The notes below the pieces were generated by a model. The model was given only the letters and a program-made list of their open reading frames with translations, searched no databases and had not been told where the DNA came from. DNA of 64,000 nt from Rhizobiales bacterium dw_265 (GTDB taxonomy: Bacteria; Pseudomonadota; Alphaproteobacteria; Micropepsales; Micropepsaceae), in NCBI GenBank assembly GCA_018449595.1, contig JAAVUU010000004.1:62001-126000 (forward strand), written 5' to 3'. Position 1 is the first letter of the stretch; each line of letters begins with the position of its first letter. This document shows positions 9,563-20,405 of this stretch, piece after piece. The translations under genes and the position numbers were made by a program.

Positions 9563-12346
9563 ATGGGTCTGGAAAAACCGCAAACCCTCGCCCTACGCGA
9601 GTTGATAGACGCCGACGCCCTGCGCCGCGACCTGACCGCCATGGCCAAGGCGGCCGGCGGCGATCCCGGCAATCTGCGCAAGGAGGGCCTGGCCCTGATC
9701 AAGCAGGCTTTCCTGGCGGCCCGCGAAAAGGTCAAATATTCCGTCGAAAAGGAGGGCCTGCCCGGCCTGGCCGCCGCCCGCGCCCTGTCGCAGTTGCAGG
9801 ACACCATCATCCAGGTGATCTACGACTTCGCCGTCAAGCATGTCTATTACGCCCAGAACCCGTCCAGCGCCGAGCGCATCTGCGTGGTGGCGACCGGCGG
9901 CTATGGCCGGGGCGAACTGGCGCCGGGCTCCGACATCGACCTGTTGTTCCTGCGCCCCTTCAAGCAGACCGCCTGGGGCGAAAGCGTCATCGAGTTCATC
10001 CTCTACATGCTGTGGGACCTGGGGCTGAAGGTCGGCCACGCCACCCGCAGCCTGGCCGAAAGCGTGCGGCTGTCCAAGCTGGACATCACCATCCGTACCG
10101 CGGTGCTGGAAGCGCGCTATCTGTGGGGCGACCGCGGGCTTTTCGAAGAGCTGCGCAAGAAATTCTGGAACGAGGTCACCACCGGCAATGGCCGCGACTT
10201 TGTCGAAGCCAAGCTTAACGAGCGCAACCAGCGCCATGCCCGCCAGGGCGAAAGCCGCTATCTGGTCGAGCCCAACATCAAGGAAGGCAAGGGGGGCCTG
10301 CGCGACCTGCAGACCCTCTACTGGATCGGCAAGTATCTCTATCATGCCGACGACGCCGCCGACCTGATCGAGCACGGCGTCTTCACCCGCGACGAATACC
10401 GCACCTTCCAGAAGGCGGAAGCCTTTCTGTGGAATGTGCGCGTGCACCTGCATTATCTGCTGGGGCGCGCCGAGGAACGGCTGTCCTTCGACGTGCAGCC
10501 GCTGCTGGCGGCGCAACTGGGCTACAGCGACCCGGAAAAGCCGCGCCGCGCCGTCGAGGCCTTCATGCGCGCCTATTTCCTGGTGGCCAAGGATGTCGGC
10601 GATCTCACCCGCATCTTCTGCGCCGCGCTGGAGATGCAGCACAGGAAGCCGCGCCCCTCCCTGCGCCGCATGCTGCCGGGCTTTCTCAAGCCCCGCAGCC
10701 CCGGAGACGATTTCTATGTCGAGAATGGCCGGCTGACCGCCAATCCCGCCATCTTCCGCGCCGATCCCGCCAACATCCTGCGCATGTTCCATATTGCCGA
10801 CATCAAGGGCGTGGACATCCATCCCGATGCCCTGCGCACGGTGACCCGTTCGCTGGACCTGATCACCGATGCCGTGCGCCACAGCCCGGTCGCCAACCAG
10901 GCCTTCCTGGAAACCCTGACCTCCCGCCAGGACCCGGAACGGGCGCTGCGGCTGATGAACGAGGCCGGCGTGCTGGGGCGTTTCGTTCCCGAATTCGGCC
11001 ATGCCGTGGGGCTGATGCAGTTCAATATGTACCACCATTATACGGTGGACGAGCATCTGATCCGGGCGGTGGGCAATGTCGCCTCGATCGAGCGCGGCGA
11101 GCACAAGGACGACAATCCCCTGGCGACCGAAGTGGTGCGCCGCATCCAGTCGCGCAATGTGCTGTATTGCGCCATCCTGCTGCATGACGTGGCCAAGGGA
11201 TTGCCGGGCGACCATAGCGATGTCGGGGCGGAGATCGCCCGCAGCCTGTGCCCGCGCCTGGGGCTCTCGGCGAATGACACCGCCGCCGTCGCCTGGCTGG
11301 TGAAAAACCATCTGGTGATGAGCGATACCGCCCAGCGCCGCGATGTCTCCGATCCCAAGACGGTGCGCGATTTCGTGGACATGGTGCAGTCGCCCGAAAT
11401 GCTGCGGATGTTGCTGGTCCTGACGGTGGCCGACATCCGCGCCGTCGGTCCCGGCGTGTGGAACGGCTGGAAGGGCCAGTTGCTGCGCGAACTGTATTAC
11501 GCGGCCGAGAACATGATGACCGGCGGCGACCAGTCGCCGGGGCGCAGCGCGCGCGTCGCCGCCGCCAAGGCGGCGCTGGAAGCGCGGCTGGGCGACCTGG
11601 CGCCCGAACTGCGCGAGAAGGCGCTGTCGCGCCACTATGACCATTACTGGCTGGCCTTCGACACCGACGAACTGGAACGCCACGCCCGGCTGATGATCAA
11701 GGCCGATGCCGAGAACCAGCTGCTGACCCTGGCGGCCGACACCAATAAATTCCGCGCCGTCACCGATGTGATCGTCTATACCCCGGACAATGCCGGACTG
11801 TTCTCGCAATTCGCCGGCGCCATCGCCATGTCGGGCGGCTCCATCGTGGACGCCAAGGCCTTCACCACCAATGACGGTTTCGCGCTGGACGTGTTCTCGG
11901 TGCAGGACCAGGACGGCGAGGCCTTTGCCGACAGGGAACGCCTGCAGCGCCTGACCCAGTCCATCGAAAAGACCCTGCGCGGCGAACTGCGCCCGGGCCA
12001 GCAACTGGCACGCAAGGCGCAGAAGACCAAGGCCAGCGCCTTCAGCATCCGCCCCAAGGTGCATTTCGACAATGAAGCCTCGCGCATCGCCACGGTGATC
12101 GAGGTGGAATGCCTGGACCGGCCGGGCCTGCTCTATGACGTGACCCAGGCGATCTTTGAATCGGGCCTCAGCATCTCCACCTCCATGGTGGCGACCTATG
12201 GCGAACGCGCCATTGACGTTTTTTATGTGCGCGACGGCTTCGGCCACAAGATCAGCCAGCCGGCGCGGCTGGATGCGGTGGAAAAGCGGCTGCGCGCCGC
12301 GCTGGCGCCTCCGCCCCTTGAAGTGCCGCAGCCTGCCAAGGCATAA
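9563..12346 (+). CDS. glnD: Protein-PII uridylyltransferase/uridylyl-removing enzyme
   Basis: The bifunctional nitrogen sensor that uridylylates PII proteins when glutamine is low and removes UMP when it is high. The nucleotidyltransferase motif [19 protein letters not shown] is near residues 112-130, followed by the helical GlnD domain. The HD domain has [13 protein letters not shown]. Two C-terminal ACT domains (from about residue 735 [17 protein letters not shown], and from about 835 [15 protein letters not shown]) bind glutamine. 927 residues is the normal alphaproteobacterial length. The next gene, trpS, begins seven bases after the stop; the lipid II flippase gene murJ, often found between glnD and trpS in this class, is not here. 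Confidence 0.97.
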   Translation: MGLEKPQTLALRELIDADALRRDLTAMAKAAGGDPGNLRKEGLALIKQAFLAAREKVKYSVEKEGLPGLAAARALSQLQDTIIQVIYDFAVKHVYYAQNPSSAERICVVATGGYGRGELAPGSDIDLLFLRPFKQTAWGESVIEFILYMLWDLGLKVGHATRSLAESVRLSKLDITIRTAVLEARYLWGDRGLFEELRKKFWNEVTTGNGRDFVEAKLNERNQRHARQGESRYLVEPNIKEGKGGLRDLQTLYWIGKYLYHADDAADLIEHGVFTRDEYRTFQKAEAFLWNVRVHLHYLLGRAEERLSFDVQPLLAAQLGYSDPEKPRRAVEAFMRAYFLVAKDVGDLTRIFCAALEMQHRKPRPSLRRMLPGFLKPRSPGDDFYVENGRLTANPAIFRADPANILRMFHIADIKGVDIHPDALRTVTRSLDLITDAVRHSPVANQAFLETLTSRQDPERALRLMNEAGVLGRFVPEFGHAVGLMQFNMYHHYTVDEHLIRAVGNVASIERGEHKDDNPLATEVVRRIQSRNVLYCAILLHDVAKGLPGDHSDVGAEIARSLCPRLGLSANDTAAVAWLVKNHLVMSDTAQRRDVSDPKTVRDFVDMVQSPEMLRMLLVLTVADIRAVGPGVWNGWKGQLLRELYYAAENMMTGGDQSPGRSARVAAAKAALEARLGDLAPELREKALSRHYDHYWLAFDTDELERHARLMIKADAENQLLTLAADTNKFRAVTDVIVYTPDNAGLFSQFAGAIAMSGGSIVDAKAFTTNDGFALDVFSVQDQDGEAFADRERLQRLTQSIEKTLRGELRPGQQLARKAQKTKASAFSIRPKVHFDNEASRIATVIEVECLDRPGLLYDVTQAIFESGLSISTSMVATYGERAIDVFYVRDGFGHKISQPARLDAVEKRLRAALAPPPLEVPQPAKA

Positions 12347-12353
12347 GCAGCGC

Positions 12354-13370
12354 ATGACCCACGCGCCACTCGTTCTGTCGGGCATGCAGCCCACCAACAC
12401 CCTGCACCTGGGCAATTACCTGGGCGCGCTCAAGAACTGGGTTCGGATGCAGGAGGAGATGCCCTGCCTGTTCTGTGTGGTGGACATGCATGCCATCACC
12501 CAGGATGTCGGCTATGGCCATCCCGCCGAACTGGCGCAGGCGACGCGCGAGGTGACCGCCGCCTATATCGCCGCCGGCGTCGACCCCAGGCGTTCGCCCA
12601 TCTTCAACCAGGGCCAGGTGCCCGAACATGCCGAACTGGCCTGGATCTTCAACTGCGTGGCGCGGCTGGGCTGGCTGGACCGCATGACCCAGTTCAAGGA
12701 AAAATCCGGCAAGCACAAGGAACGCGCCAGCGTCGGGCTTTATACCTATCCCGTGCTGATGGCGGCCGACATCCTGGTCTACAAGGCCACCCATGTCCCG
12801 GTGGGCGAGGACCAGAAGCAGCATCTGGAACTGGCGCGCGACATCGCCGCCAAGTTCAACAATGATTTCGGCGTACCGGATTTCTTCCCCCAGCCCGAAC
12901 CTGTGATCACCGGCGCCGCCACCCGGGTGATGAGCCTGCGCGATGGCAGCAAGAAGATGTCCAAGTCGGACGAAAGCGACGCCAGCCGCATCAACCTCAC
13001 CGACGATGCCGACACAATCGCCAATAAGATCAGGCGCGCCAAGACCGATGCCGGGGAATTGCCTGACAGCGAAAAGGGGCTAGAAGGCAGGCCAGAGGCG
13101 GAAAATCTGATTAACATCTTTGCGGCTTTGGCGGAAAAACCCAAGCAGGACGTCATTAATCACTTCGCCGGCCAGATGTTCTCGACCTTGAAGGGTCAAC
13201 TGACCGATCTTGCGGTGGCGAAACTTGTCCCCATCACAGGACGCATGAAGGTTTTGCTGGCCGATCCCGGCGAGATCGACCGCATCCTGAAAGACGGCGC
13301 CCTTCGCGCCCGCAGCATCGCCACGCCCATCATGGACGATGTGAAAAAGGCGGTCGGCTTCGTCGCCTGA
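12354..13370 (+). CDS. trpS: Tryptophanyl-tRNA synthetase
   Basis: A class I aminoacyl-tRNA synthetase that charges tRNA-Trp. The HIGH-type signature is [10 protein letters not shown] (residues ~18-27) and the KMSKS loop is KKMSKSD. 338 residues is normal. The start ATG at 12354 gives [15 protein letters not shown], matching the family's SGMQPTGxLHLGN opening. It is the last gene of the glnD transcription unit; the cytochrome bd operon follows after 59 bases. Confidence 0.97.
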   Translation: MTHAPLVLSGMQPTNTLHLGNYLGALKNWVRMQEEMPCLFCVVDMHAITQDVGYGHPAELAQATREVTAAYIAAGVDPRRSPIFNQGQVPEHAELAWIFNCVARLGWLDRMTQFKEKSGKHKERASVGLYTYPVLMAADILVYKATHVPVGEDQKQHLELARDIAAKFNNDFGVPDFFPQPEPVITGAATRVMSLRDGSKKMSKSDESDASRINLTDDADTIANKIRRAKTDAGELPDSEKGLEGRPEAENLINIFAALAEKPKQDVINHFAGQMFSTLKGQLTDLAVAKLVPITGRMKVLLADPGEIDRILKDGALRARSIATPIMDDVKKAVGFVA

Positions 13371-13429
13371 ATTGCCGCGCGGCGGCGCGTCGCGGGACAT
13401 TCGCCCGCGCCGGGCCTATAACCCCAGCC

Positions 13430-14812
13430 ATGACGCTTGATCCCCTGATCCTGTCGCGTCTTCAATTCGCCTGGGTTATCGCCTGGCATATTCTTCTGCC
13501 GGCGCTGACCATCGGGCTCGCATCCTATATCGCGCTGCTGGAAGGCATCTGGTTCGTCACCGGCAAGGAGATCTATTTCCGCATATCGGGCTTTTGGACC
13601 CGCATCTTCGCGGTCGCCTTCGGCATGGGGGTGGTGTCGGGCGTGGTGATGCCATTCCAGCTCGGCACCAACTGGAGCCGCTTTTCCGACGCCACCGCCA
13701 ATATCATCTCGCCCATGCTGGCCTATGAGGGCCTCACCGCCTTCACCCTGGAAGCCGGTTTCCTGGGCGTGCTGCTGTTCGGCCGCAACCTGGTGCCGCG
13801 CTGGGCGCATTTCGCCGCCGCGGTCCTGGTGGCGGTGGGCACGCTGTTCTCGACCTTCTGGATTCTGGTGACCAACAGCTGGATGCAGACGCCGGGCGGC
13901 TACAAACTGGTCGACGGCATCTTCTATCCCACCGACTGGATGGCAATCATCTTCAGCGCCTCCTTCCCCTACCGCTTCATGCACACGGTGGCGGCCTTTT
14001 ATGTCACCACCGGCTTTGTGGTGATCGGCGTGGCGGCCTATCTGTTGCGGCGGAACAAGTCTGCCGCCGAGGCGCGGATCATGCTGTCGGTGACCTTGTG
14101 GCTGCTGACTTTGATGGTGCCGCTGCAGATATTCCTGGGCGACCTGCAGGGCCTCAACACCCTGCATCACCAGCCCGCCAAGCTGGCCGCCATCGAAGCC
14201 CATTGGACCCGCGAGGCCCGCGCCCCCCTGGCCCTGTTCGCCATTCCCGACCAGAAGGGGGAGAAGAACGATTATGAGATCGAAGTGCCGCTGCTGGGCA
14301 GCCTGATCCTGACCCATGACATCAATGGCGTGGTGCCGGGGCTGAAGGATTATCCCAGGGAAGATCGCGCCCCGGTCATCATTCCCTTCTTTGCCTTCCG
14401 CATCATGGTGGGCGTGGGCTTCCTGATGCTGGGCGTGGTGCTGCTGGGCCTGTGGCTGCGCATCCGCAAGAGGCTCTATGACAGCGGCTGGTTCCTGCGC
14501 GCCCTGATGTTCGCCGCGCCGCTCGGCTTCATCGCCGTGGTGGCGGGCTGGACCACCACCGAGGTCGGACGCCAGCCCTGGACGGTCTATGGCGTGATGC
14601 GTACCGCCCATTCGGTGACGCCATCGCTGACCGGCTGGGACGTGCTGGTCTCGCTCGCCGGCTATATCGCGGTCTATGCCATCATGTTTCCGGCCGGCGC
14701 GTGGATGGTGGCGCGCATCGTGCGCGGCGGCGTTTCGGGCCAGGTGGATTCGCCCATCGAAGGCGGCCGTCCTTCCGCACCCGTTAAGCCGGTGCCGGGA
14801 GATGCGTCATGA
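13430..14812 (+). CDS. cydA: Cytochrome bd-type quinol oxidase subunit I (CioA-like)
   Basis: The heme-bearing subunit of the bd oxidase, a terminal oxidase that reduces oxygen with quinol electrons in the inner membrane. It has about nine membrane helices; His18 (WHILLP) and Met near residue 390-400 are in place for heme ligation, and GRQPWTVYGVMRT is the family signature near residue 380. The Q-loop (residues ~250-300) is short, as in cyanide-insensitive CioA, rather than the long E. coli type. It overlaps cydB by four bases (ATGA). No small CydX-like gene was found after cydB. Confidence 0.94.
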   Translation: MTLDPLILSRLQFAWVIAWHILLPALTIGLASYIALLEGIWFVTGKEIYFRISGFWTRIFAVAFGMGVVSGVVMPFQLGTNWSRFSDATANIISPMLAYEGLTAFTLEAGFLGVLLFGRNLVPRWAHFAAAVLVAVGTLFSTFWILVTNSWMQTPGGYKLVDGIFYPTDWMAIIFSASFPYRFMHTVAAFYVTTGFVVIGVAAYLLRRNKSAAEARIMLSVTLWLLTLMVPLQIFLGDLQGLNTLHHQPAKLAAIEAHWTREARAPLALFAIPDQKGEKNDYEIEVPLLGSLILTHDINGVVPGLKDYPREDRAPVIIPFFAFRIMVGVGFLMLGVVLLGLWLRIRKRLYDSGWFLRALMFAAPLGFIAVVAGWTTTEVGRQPWTVYGVMRTAHSVTPSLTGWDVLVSLAGYIAVYAIMFPAGAWMVARIVRGGVSGQVDSPIEGGRPSAPVKPVPGDAS

Positions 14813-15816
14813 TCCTGGACTTCGTGCCGATGTGGACCCTGATCCTGGGGCTGGCGGTGTTCTTCTATGTCCTGCTGGACGGCTTCGACCTGGGCGTGGG
14901 CATTCTCTACAATTTCGCTCCCGACACCCAGACCCGCAACCTGCTGATGAACTCCATCGCGCCGATCTGGGACGGCAACGAGACCTGGCTGGTACTGGGC
15001 GGGCTGGGCCTTCTGGCCGCCTTCCCGCTGGCCTTCGCCATCATCCTGCCCGCCGTCTATTTCCCCATCCTGGTGATGCTGCTGGCCCTTATCTTCCGCG
15101 GCGTGGCGTTCGAGTTCCGCTTCCGCGACGCCGAGCATCTCACCTTCTGGGACCGCGCCTTCGGCTGTGGCTCGGTGGTGGCGACCTTTGCCCAGGGCGT
15201 GGTGCTGGGCGCCTTCATCCAGGGCTTCCAGGTGACGGGCCGGCATTTCACCGGCGGCAGCCTGGACTGCATCACGCCCTTCTCGCTGTTCACCGGCATC
15301 GCCTTGCTGTTCGGCTATGGCCTGCTGGGCGCGGGCTGGCTGATCCTCAAGACCGAAGGTCAGTTGCAGGCGGCGGCGCGCAAGCAGGCGCGGCTGTGTT
15401 TCCTGGGCACCCTGGCTGCCGTCGCTATCGTCAGCCTGTGGACCCCGCTGGTGGACGGCGAAATCGCCCAGCGCTGGTTCGCCTGGCCCAATATCGCCTT
15501 CCTTGCGCCCGTGCCGTTGCTGACCGCTTTGTTCGGTGTATTGGAATGGCGCGCCATCGCCGACACCAGGGCAGACCTCAAGCCCTTCGTCTATGCCGTG
15601 CTGCTGTTCATCCTGTCCTATCTGGGCATCGCCATCAGCCTGTTCCCCATGATCGTGCCGCACCATTATTCACTGTGGCAGGCGGCCTCGTCTCCCGACA
15701 CGCAGATATTCCTGGGGATCGGCACCGTGTTCCTGCTGCCCGTCATCCTGGTCTATACCGGCTGGTCTTATTGGGTGTTCCGGGGCAAGGTGCGCGCCGA
15801 TACCGGATACCACTAA
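14809..15816 (+). CDS. cydB: Cytochrome bd-type quinol oxidase subunit II (CioB-like)
   Basis: The second membrane subunit of the bd oxidase, 335 residues and about eight helices. The typical N-terminus YVLLDGFDLGVGIL and the GNETWLVLGG motif (residues ~58-67) are present. Translation is coupled to cydA by an ATGA overlap. The following SDR gene starts eight bases later in the same direction, so the folate-type genes may be read from the same transcript. Confidence 0.95.
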   Translation: MILDFVPMWTLILGLAVFFYVLLDGFDLGVGILYNFAPDTQTRNLLMNSIAPIWDGNETWLVLGGLGLLAAFPLAFAIILPAVYFPILVMLLALIFRGVAFEFRFRDAEHLTFWDRAFGCGSVVATFAQGVVLGAFIQGFQVTGRHFTGGSLDCITPFSLFTGIALLFGYGLLGAGWLILKTEGQLQAAARKQARLCFLGTLAAVAIVSLWTPLVDGEIAQRWFAWPNIAFLAPVPLLTALFGVLEWRAIADTRADLKPFVYAVLLFILSYLGIAISLFPMIVPHHYSLWQAASSPDTQIFLGIGTVFLLPVILVYTGWSYWVFRGKVRADTGYH

Positions 15817-15823
15817 GCACGCG

Positions 15824-16573
15824 ATGAAGAATGTCCTTGTTACCGGCGCCGCCAGGCGGCTGGGGCGCGCCATCGCCCTGGACCTGGCGGATGCCGGCTG
15901 GAATGTGGCGATCCACTATCATGGCTCGGTGGCCGATGCGCAAAGCGCCGCGGCCGAGGCGCGCGCCAAGGGTGTCAAGGCCGCCACCGTTCAATGCAAC
16001 CTGTCCCAGGAAAGCGAAACCATGAAGCTGGTGGAGCAGGCAGCCGCCGCCATCGGCCCGCTGACGGCGCTGGTCAATTGCGCCTCGCTGTTCGAGAGCG
16101 ACGACTGGCAGTCGGCCAGCCGCGCGAGCTGGGACAATCACATCGAGACCAACCTGCGCGCGCCGCTGGTACTGTCGCAGGCCTTCGGGAAGCAACTGCC
16201 CGAAGGCGCCAAAGGCAATATCATCAATATCGTGGACCAACGCGTGCTGAAGCCGACGCCGCAATTTCTGTCCTACAGCCTCAGCAAGGCCGGGCTGCAC
16301 TGGCTGACCGCCACTTTGGCGCAAGGCATGGGGCCGCGCATCCGGGTCAATGCCGTGGCGCCGGGACCGACCATCCGCAACGCCCGCCAGTCGCAGCAGG
16401 ACTTCGATCGCCAACTGGACGCCACCATCCTCAAGCGCGGCGCGGAGCCCGGCGATATCTGCGCCGCCATCCGCTACCTGCTGGGGGCGCAGGCCGTCAC
16501 CGGCGAGATGCTGGCGGTGGATGGCGGCCAGCACCTGATCTGGCAGACCGCCGACGTACAGGTGACGGAATGA
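15824..16573 (+). CDS. Short-chain dehydrogenase, pteridine-reductase-like (FolM type)
   Basis: A 249-residue NAD(P)H-dependent reductase. The cofactor motif is TGAARRLG (residues 7-14), the TGxxxRxG form that marks pteridine reductases rather than TGxxxGxG. The catalytic region holds NIVDQ and the YSLSKAG tetrad Tyr/Lys. The next gene, overlapping by ATGA, is dihydroneopterin aldolase, which supports reduction of dihydrofolate or dihydromonapterin as the reaction. A general SDR role cannot be excluded. Confidence 0.85.
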   Translation: MKNVLVTGAARRLGRAIALDLADAGWNVAIHYHGSVADAQSAAAEARAKGVKAATVQCNLSQESETMKLVEQAAAAIGPLTALVNCASLFESDDWQSASRASWDNHIETNLRAPLVLSQAFGKQLPEGAKGNIINIVDQRVLKPTPQFLSYSLSKAGLHWLTATLAQGMGPRIRVNAVAPGPTIRNARQSQQDFDRQLDATILKRGAEPGDICAAIRYLLGAQAVTGEMLAVDGGQHLIWQTADVQVTE

Positions 16574-16950
16574 GCGACCACTTCGCCAGCGCCGCGCGCA
16601 ACATCCGCCATGTCTTCATCCGCAACCTGGAACTGCCGGCCCATATCGGCGTGTACCGCCAGGAAGAGGGCCGCACCCAGCCGGTGCGCATCAATGTGGA
16701 CCTGGCCACCGACGATGTCGCCGACGCCCAGGACATGCTGGAAAATGTCGTGGACTATCACATCATCGAAAAGCGCATCCGCGCCATCCTCGCCGAGGGC
16801 CATGTCCGGCTGGCGGAAACCCTGGCCGAACGCATCGCCGCCGCCTGTTTCGAGGATGGCCGGGTGCGCACGGTGCGGGTGCGGGTGGAAAAGCTGGAAG
16901 CCCTGACCCATGCCGAAAGCGTCGGAATTGAGATCGAGCGCACCCGCTAA
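16570..16950 (+). CDS. folB: Dihydroneopterin aldolase
   Basis: Converts 7,8-dihydroneopterin to the 6-hydroxymethyl form in folate biosynthesis. The 126-residue protein has the family opening [16 protein letters not shown] (residues ~15-30), the conserved [12 protein letters not shown], the [10 protein letters not shown] helix and a C-terminal [19 protein letters not shown]. Translation is coupled to the SDR. Eleven bases separate it from uvrC. Confidence 0.92.
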   Translation: MSDHFASAARNIRHVFIRNLELPAHIGVYRQEEGRTQPVRINVDLATDDVADAQDMLENVVDYHIIEKRIRAILAEGHVRLAETLAERIAAACFEDGRVRTVRVRVEKLEALTHAESVGIEIERTR

Positions 16951-16961
16951 TATATAGGGCC

Positions 16962-18836
16962 ATGGATTCCCCCGAACCGGCCCTGAAGGGCGCGGAGCGC
17001 ATAACCGCCTATCTCAAGACCCTGCCCGACGCGCCGGGCGTCTACCGCATGCTGAATGCGGCGGGCGATGTGCTGTATGTCGGCAAGGCCAAGAGCCTGA
17101 AGAAGCGGGTGACCTCCTATGCCCGCGGCGCGGTGCACAGCGAACGCCTGATGCGCATGGTGGCCGAAACCATGGAAATGGTGTTCGTCACCACGGCGTC
17201 GGAAACCGAAGCCCTGCTGCTGGAATCCAACCTCATCAAGCGGCTGAAGCCGCGCTATAATGTCAGCTACCGCGACGACAAGAGTTTCCCCAACATCCTG
17301 CTGCGCGAGGACCATCCCTTTCCGCAGCTTTTGAAGCATCGCGGCGCCAAGACCGCCAAGGGCGTTTATTTCGGGCCCTTCGCCTCGGCCGGCGCCGTCA
17401 ACCGCACCCTCAACACCCTGCAACGCGCCTTCCTGCTGCGTTCCTGCTCGGATTCGGTGTTCGCCGCGCGCACCCGGCCCTGCCTGTTGTTCCAGATCAA
17501 GCGTTGCAGCGCGCCCTGCGTCAGCCGCATCGACCTGGGCGGCTATCACGAACTGGTGGAAGAGGCCGAAAGTTTCCTCAACGGCAAAAGCCAGGCGGTG
17601 CAGACGGAATTGAAAGCCGAGATGACCAAGGCCTCCGACGCCCTGGATTTCGAGGCCGCCGCCAAGCTGCGCGACCGGCTGAAGGCCATGAGCCATATCC
17701 AGTCGTCGCAAGGCGTCAATCCCGCGACCTTCGACGAAGCCGACCTGTTCGCCGCCTTCAGCGAGGGCGGCCATACCTGCATCCAGGTCTTCTTCTTCCG
17801 CGCCGGGCAGAACTGGGGCAACCGTCCCTATTTCCCGCGCCATGACCGCGACCTGCCGCTGGCCGAGGTGCTGGAAAGCTTTGTCGGCCAGTTCTATGAC
17901 GAACGCACCGCGCCCAAACTGATCCTGGCATCCGAGGAACTGGCCGGCGCCGGCCTGCTGGCCGAGGCGCTGGCGCTGCGCGCCGGGCATCGCGTCGAAA
18001 TCTCCACCCCCCAGCGCGGCGAAAAGCGCGAGATCATGGAACGCGCCATGACCAACGCCCGCGAACAGCTGGGCCGCCGCATGGCGGAGAACAGCGCCCA
18101 GACCCAGTTGCTGGAAGGCGTGGCCGATGTCTTCGGGCTGGAGCAGCCGCCGCGCCGTATCGAGGTCTATGACAATTCCCACATCCAGGGCGCGCATGCG
18201 CTGGGGGCCTTCATCGTGGCGGGACCGGAAGGCTTTGAGAAAGCCCAGTACCGCAAGTTCAACATCAAGGCCGAAGACCTCACGCCAGGCGACGATTACG
18301 CCATGATGCGCGAGGTGCTGACCCGCCGCTTCGCCCGCATGATGAAGGAGGAAGCCGCTGAAAGCCTGCAGCCGGAGAAATGGAAGCGCCCGGACCTGGT
18401 GCTGATAGACGGCGGGCCGGGCCAGCTTTCCATCGCCTGCCAGGTCTTCGCCGACCTGGGGGTGGAGGATGTGGCGCTGGCCGGCATCTCCAAAGGCCCC
18501 GACCGCGATGCCGGCCGCGAGCATTTCTACATGCCGGGCAAGGAACCTTTCCGCCTCGATCCCAAAAGCCCGGTTCTGTACTATCTGCAACGGTTGCGCG
18601 ACGAAGCGCATCGTTTTGTCATCGGCGGCCATCGCAAGAAGCGCAGCGCCGCCATCGGCGCCAATCCGCTGGACGAAATCGCCGGGGTCGGCGCGGGCCG
18701 CAAGCGTGCGCTGTTGCAGCATTTCGGTTCCGCCCGCGCCGTGGCGGGGGCCAGCCTGTCCGACCTGTCTTCGGTCGGCGGGGTGAGCGAGACACTGGCC
18801 CGGAAAATCTTCGATTTCTTTCACCCAGGCGGATGA
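16962..18836 (+). CDS. uvrC: UvrABC system protein C (excinuclease subunit)
   Basis: Makes the 3' and 5' incisions in nucleotide excision repair. The GIY-YIG domain is at residues ~22-100 ([18 protein letters not shown]), the UVR helical motif [15 protein letters not shown] at ~220, the RNase H-like endonuclease core at ~390-540 ([12 protein letters not shown] and [11 protein letters not shown]) and a helix-hairpin-helix pair at the end ([18 protein letters not shown]). 624 residues is normal. The start ATG 16962 follows a weak ribosome site. A 625-residue frame runs opposite and is only a mirror. Confidence 0.97.
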   Translation: MDSPEPALKGAERITAYLKTLPDAPGVYRMLNAAGDVLYVGKAKSLKKRVTSYARGAVHSERLMRMVAETMEMVFVTTASETEALLLESNLIKRLKPRYNVSYRDDKSFPNILLREDHPFPQLLKHRGAKTAKGVYFGPFASAGAVNRTLNTLQRAFLLRSCSDSVFAARTRPCLLFQIKRCSAPCVSRIDLGGYHELVEEAESFLNGKSQAVQTELKAEMTKASDALDFEAAAKLRDRLKAMSHIQSSQGVNPATFDEADLFAAFSEGGHTCIQVFFFRAGQNWGNRPYFPRHDRDLPLAEVLESFVGQFYDERTAPKLILASEELAGAGLLAEALALRAGHRVEISTPQRGEKREIMERAMTNAREQLGRRMAENSAQTQLLEGVADVFGLEQPPRRIEVYDNSHIQGAHALGAFIVAGPEGFEKAQYRKFNIKAEDLTPGDDYAMMREVLTRRFARMMKEEAAESLQPEKWKRPDLVLIDGGPGQLSIACQVFADLGVEDVALAGISKGPDRDAGREHFYMPGKEPFRLDPKSPVLYYLQRLRDEAHRFVIGGHRKKRSAAIGANPLDEIAGVGAGRKRALLQHFGSARAVAGASLSDLSSVGGVSETLARKIFDFFHPGG

Positions 18837-18867
18837 CCTGCGGCTGGCGGGGTTCTAAACTGCGGCC

Positions 18868-19512
18868 ATGCTCGCCTTGCCCAATGCCCTGACCATCCTG
18901 CGTATCGTGCTGGTGCCGGTTTTCGCCATCGCCTTTGTCATTCCCGGCGAGGCGGCGCGGCTGGTGGCTTTTCTTGTCTTCGTGATGGCGGGGGTCAGCG
19001 ACTGGCTGGATGGTTTCGCCGCCCGCAAGCTGAAGGCCGGTTCGGATTTCGGCCGCATGCTGGACCCCATCGCCGACAAGGTGCTGGTGGCGGTGGCGCT
19101 GATGATGCTGGTCGCGGAGGGCACCTTCACGCGCTACAACGCCACCACCGGCATGTTGAGCCTGGTCCGGCTGGTGCCGGCGCTGATCATCCTGACGCGC
19201 GAGATACTGGTGTCCGGCCTGCGCGAATTCCTGGCCGGCACCCGTGTCAGCGTGCCGGTCACCGCCGTGGCCAAGCTCAAGACCGCGATCCAGATGATCG
19301 CCATCGGGGCGATGATCCTGACGCCGCTGTTCGATACCTTCGTGCCTGGCATTCCCTCGATCACCTATGCGGCGCTGGCGTATTTCCTGCTGTATGTCGC
19401 CGCGGCGCTGACGGTTTACACCGGGGTGATCTATTTCAGGAACGGGCTCAGCCACCTGCGCCCCGGCACCACGCCGGAGCCCGACCCCACGAGGCTGCGC
19501 GAACCGGCGTGA
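18868..19512 (+). CDS. pgsA: CDP-diacylglycerol-glycerol-3-phosphate 3-phosphatidyltransferase
   Basis: Makes phosphatidylglycerol phosphate in the inner membrane, the first step to phosphatidylglycerol and cardiolipin. The CDP-alcohol phosphotransferase motif is seen at residues 47-75: SDWLDGFAAR then G-x3-D-PIAD. There are about four to five hydrophobic helices. It follows uvrC, an arrangement found in many proteobacteria, and overlaps the next gene by four bases. Confidence 0.93.
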   Translation: MLALPNALTILRIVLVPVFAIAFVIPGEAARLVAFLVFVMAGVSDWLDGFAARKLKAGSDFGRMLDPIADKVLVAVALMMLVAEGTFTRYNATTGMLSLVRLVPALIILTREILVSGLREFLAGTRVSVPVTAVAKLKTAIQMIAIGAMILTPLFDTFVPGIPSITYAALAYFLLYVAAALTVYTGVIYFRNGLSHLRPGTTPEPDPTRLREPA

Positions 19513-20405
19513 GCTTTTTATGGGTTGTTTTCACGCTGTTCGGCGCCGCCGGCCAGGTGGCGCGCAATACCATGCAGCGCGGCCTGACGCCGAAGCTGGG
19601 CGCGCTTGGCGCTACCCTGGTGCGCTTCCTGTTCGGCTTTCCCTTCGCGCTGCTGTTCCTGGCCGCGGTGATGGCCTGGAGCGGCACGGCGCTGCCCGCC
19701 GTGAACGCCCCGTTCGCGCTGTGGACCATGATGGGCGCGCTGACCCAGATCGGCGCCACCGCCCTGATGCTGATGACCATGGAGCGGCGCTCTTTCGTGG
19801 TCACCACCGCCTATCTCAAGACCGAGCCGCTGCTGGTGGCGCTGATGGGGCTGTTGTTCCTGCACGATCCCCTGACACCGGCGATGGCGCTCGCCATCAG
19901 CTTGGCCATGATGGGCGTGGCGATCGTATCGGTCAAGCCGGGGGCGCTGACGGGAGGCCTGACACCGGCGCTGCTGGGTCTGTCATCGGCGGCACTGTTC
20001 GCAGGCTCCGCCATCGGCTATCGCGGCGCCATCCTGTCGCTGCATGCGTCCAGCTTCGTCATGGCTTCGACCTTCTCGCTGGCGGCGGGCCTGACCTTGC
20101 AGACCGCGCTGCTGCTGGCCTGGCTGCTGCCGTTCAAGCGCGGCACCCTGAAAGCCCTGGCGGCGCTGTGGAAGCCAAGCCTGCTGGCGGGCTTCACCGG
20201 CGCGGCGGCATCGCAATTCTGGTTCCTGGCCTTCGCGCTGGCGACGGCGGCCAGCGTGCGCACTCTGGCGCTGGTCGAGGTGCTGTTCGCCCAGGGCGTG
20301 ACGCGCTTCGTCTTCAAGCAGAAGACCACGGCACGCGAGGCCTGCGGCATCGCCCTGCTGCTGGCGGGCGCGGTGCTGATCGTCTGGAGCAGCCCGAAAG
20401 CCTAG
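19509..20405 (+). CDS. EamA/DMT-family membrane transporter
   Basis: A 298-residue protein with ten predicted membrane helices in two EamA repeats (residues ~1-135 and ~145-295). Its start GTG at 19509 overlaps the pgsA stop. Drug/metabolite transporters of this group export amino acids, nucleotides or other metabolites; the substrate cannot be read from sequence. The C-terminal end meets the converging ilvE gene, their last codons overlapping by four bases. Confidence 0.85.
   Translation: MSFLWVVFTLFGAAGQVARNTMQRGLTPKLGALGATLVRFLFGFPFALLFLAAVMAWSGTALPAVNAPFALWTMMGALTQIGATALMLMTMERRSFVVTTAYLKTEPLLVALMGLLFLHDPLTPAMALAISLAMMGVAIVSVKPGALTGGLTPALLGLSSAALFAGSAIGYRGAILSLHASSFVMASTFSLAAGLTLQTALLLAWLLPFKRGTLKALAALWKPSLLAGFTGAAASQFWFLAFALATAASVRTLALVEVLFAQGVTRFVFKQKTTAREACGIALLLAGAVLIVWSSPKA

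Noticed and set aside
9593-12415. A 940-residue minus-strand frame opposite glnD
   Set aside because: It is antisense to a fully typical GlnD, very rich in His/Gln/Gly; no domain, signal or ribosome site was seen. GC-rich third positions often give such open mirrors.
16947-18824. A 625-residue minus-strand frame opposite uvrC
   Set aside because: Complementary to uvrC along almost its whole length with the same GC-driven pattern. UvrC motifs are intact.
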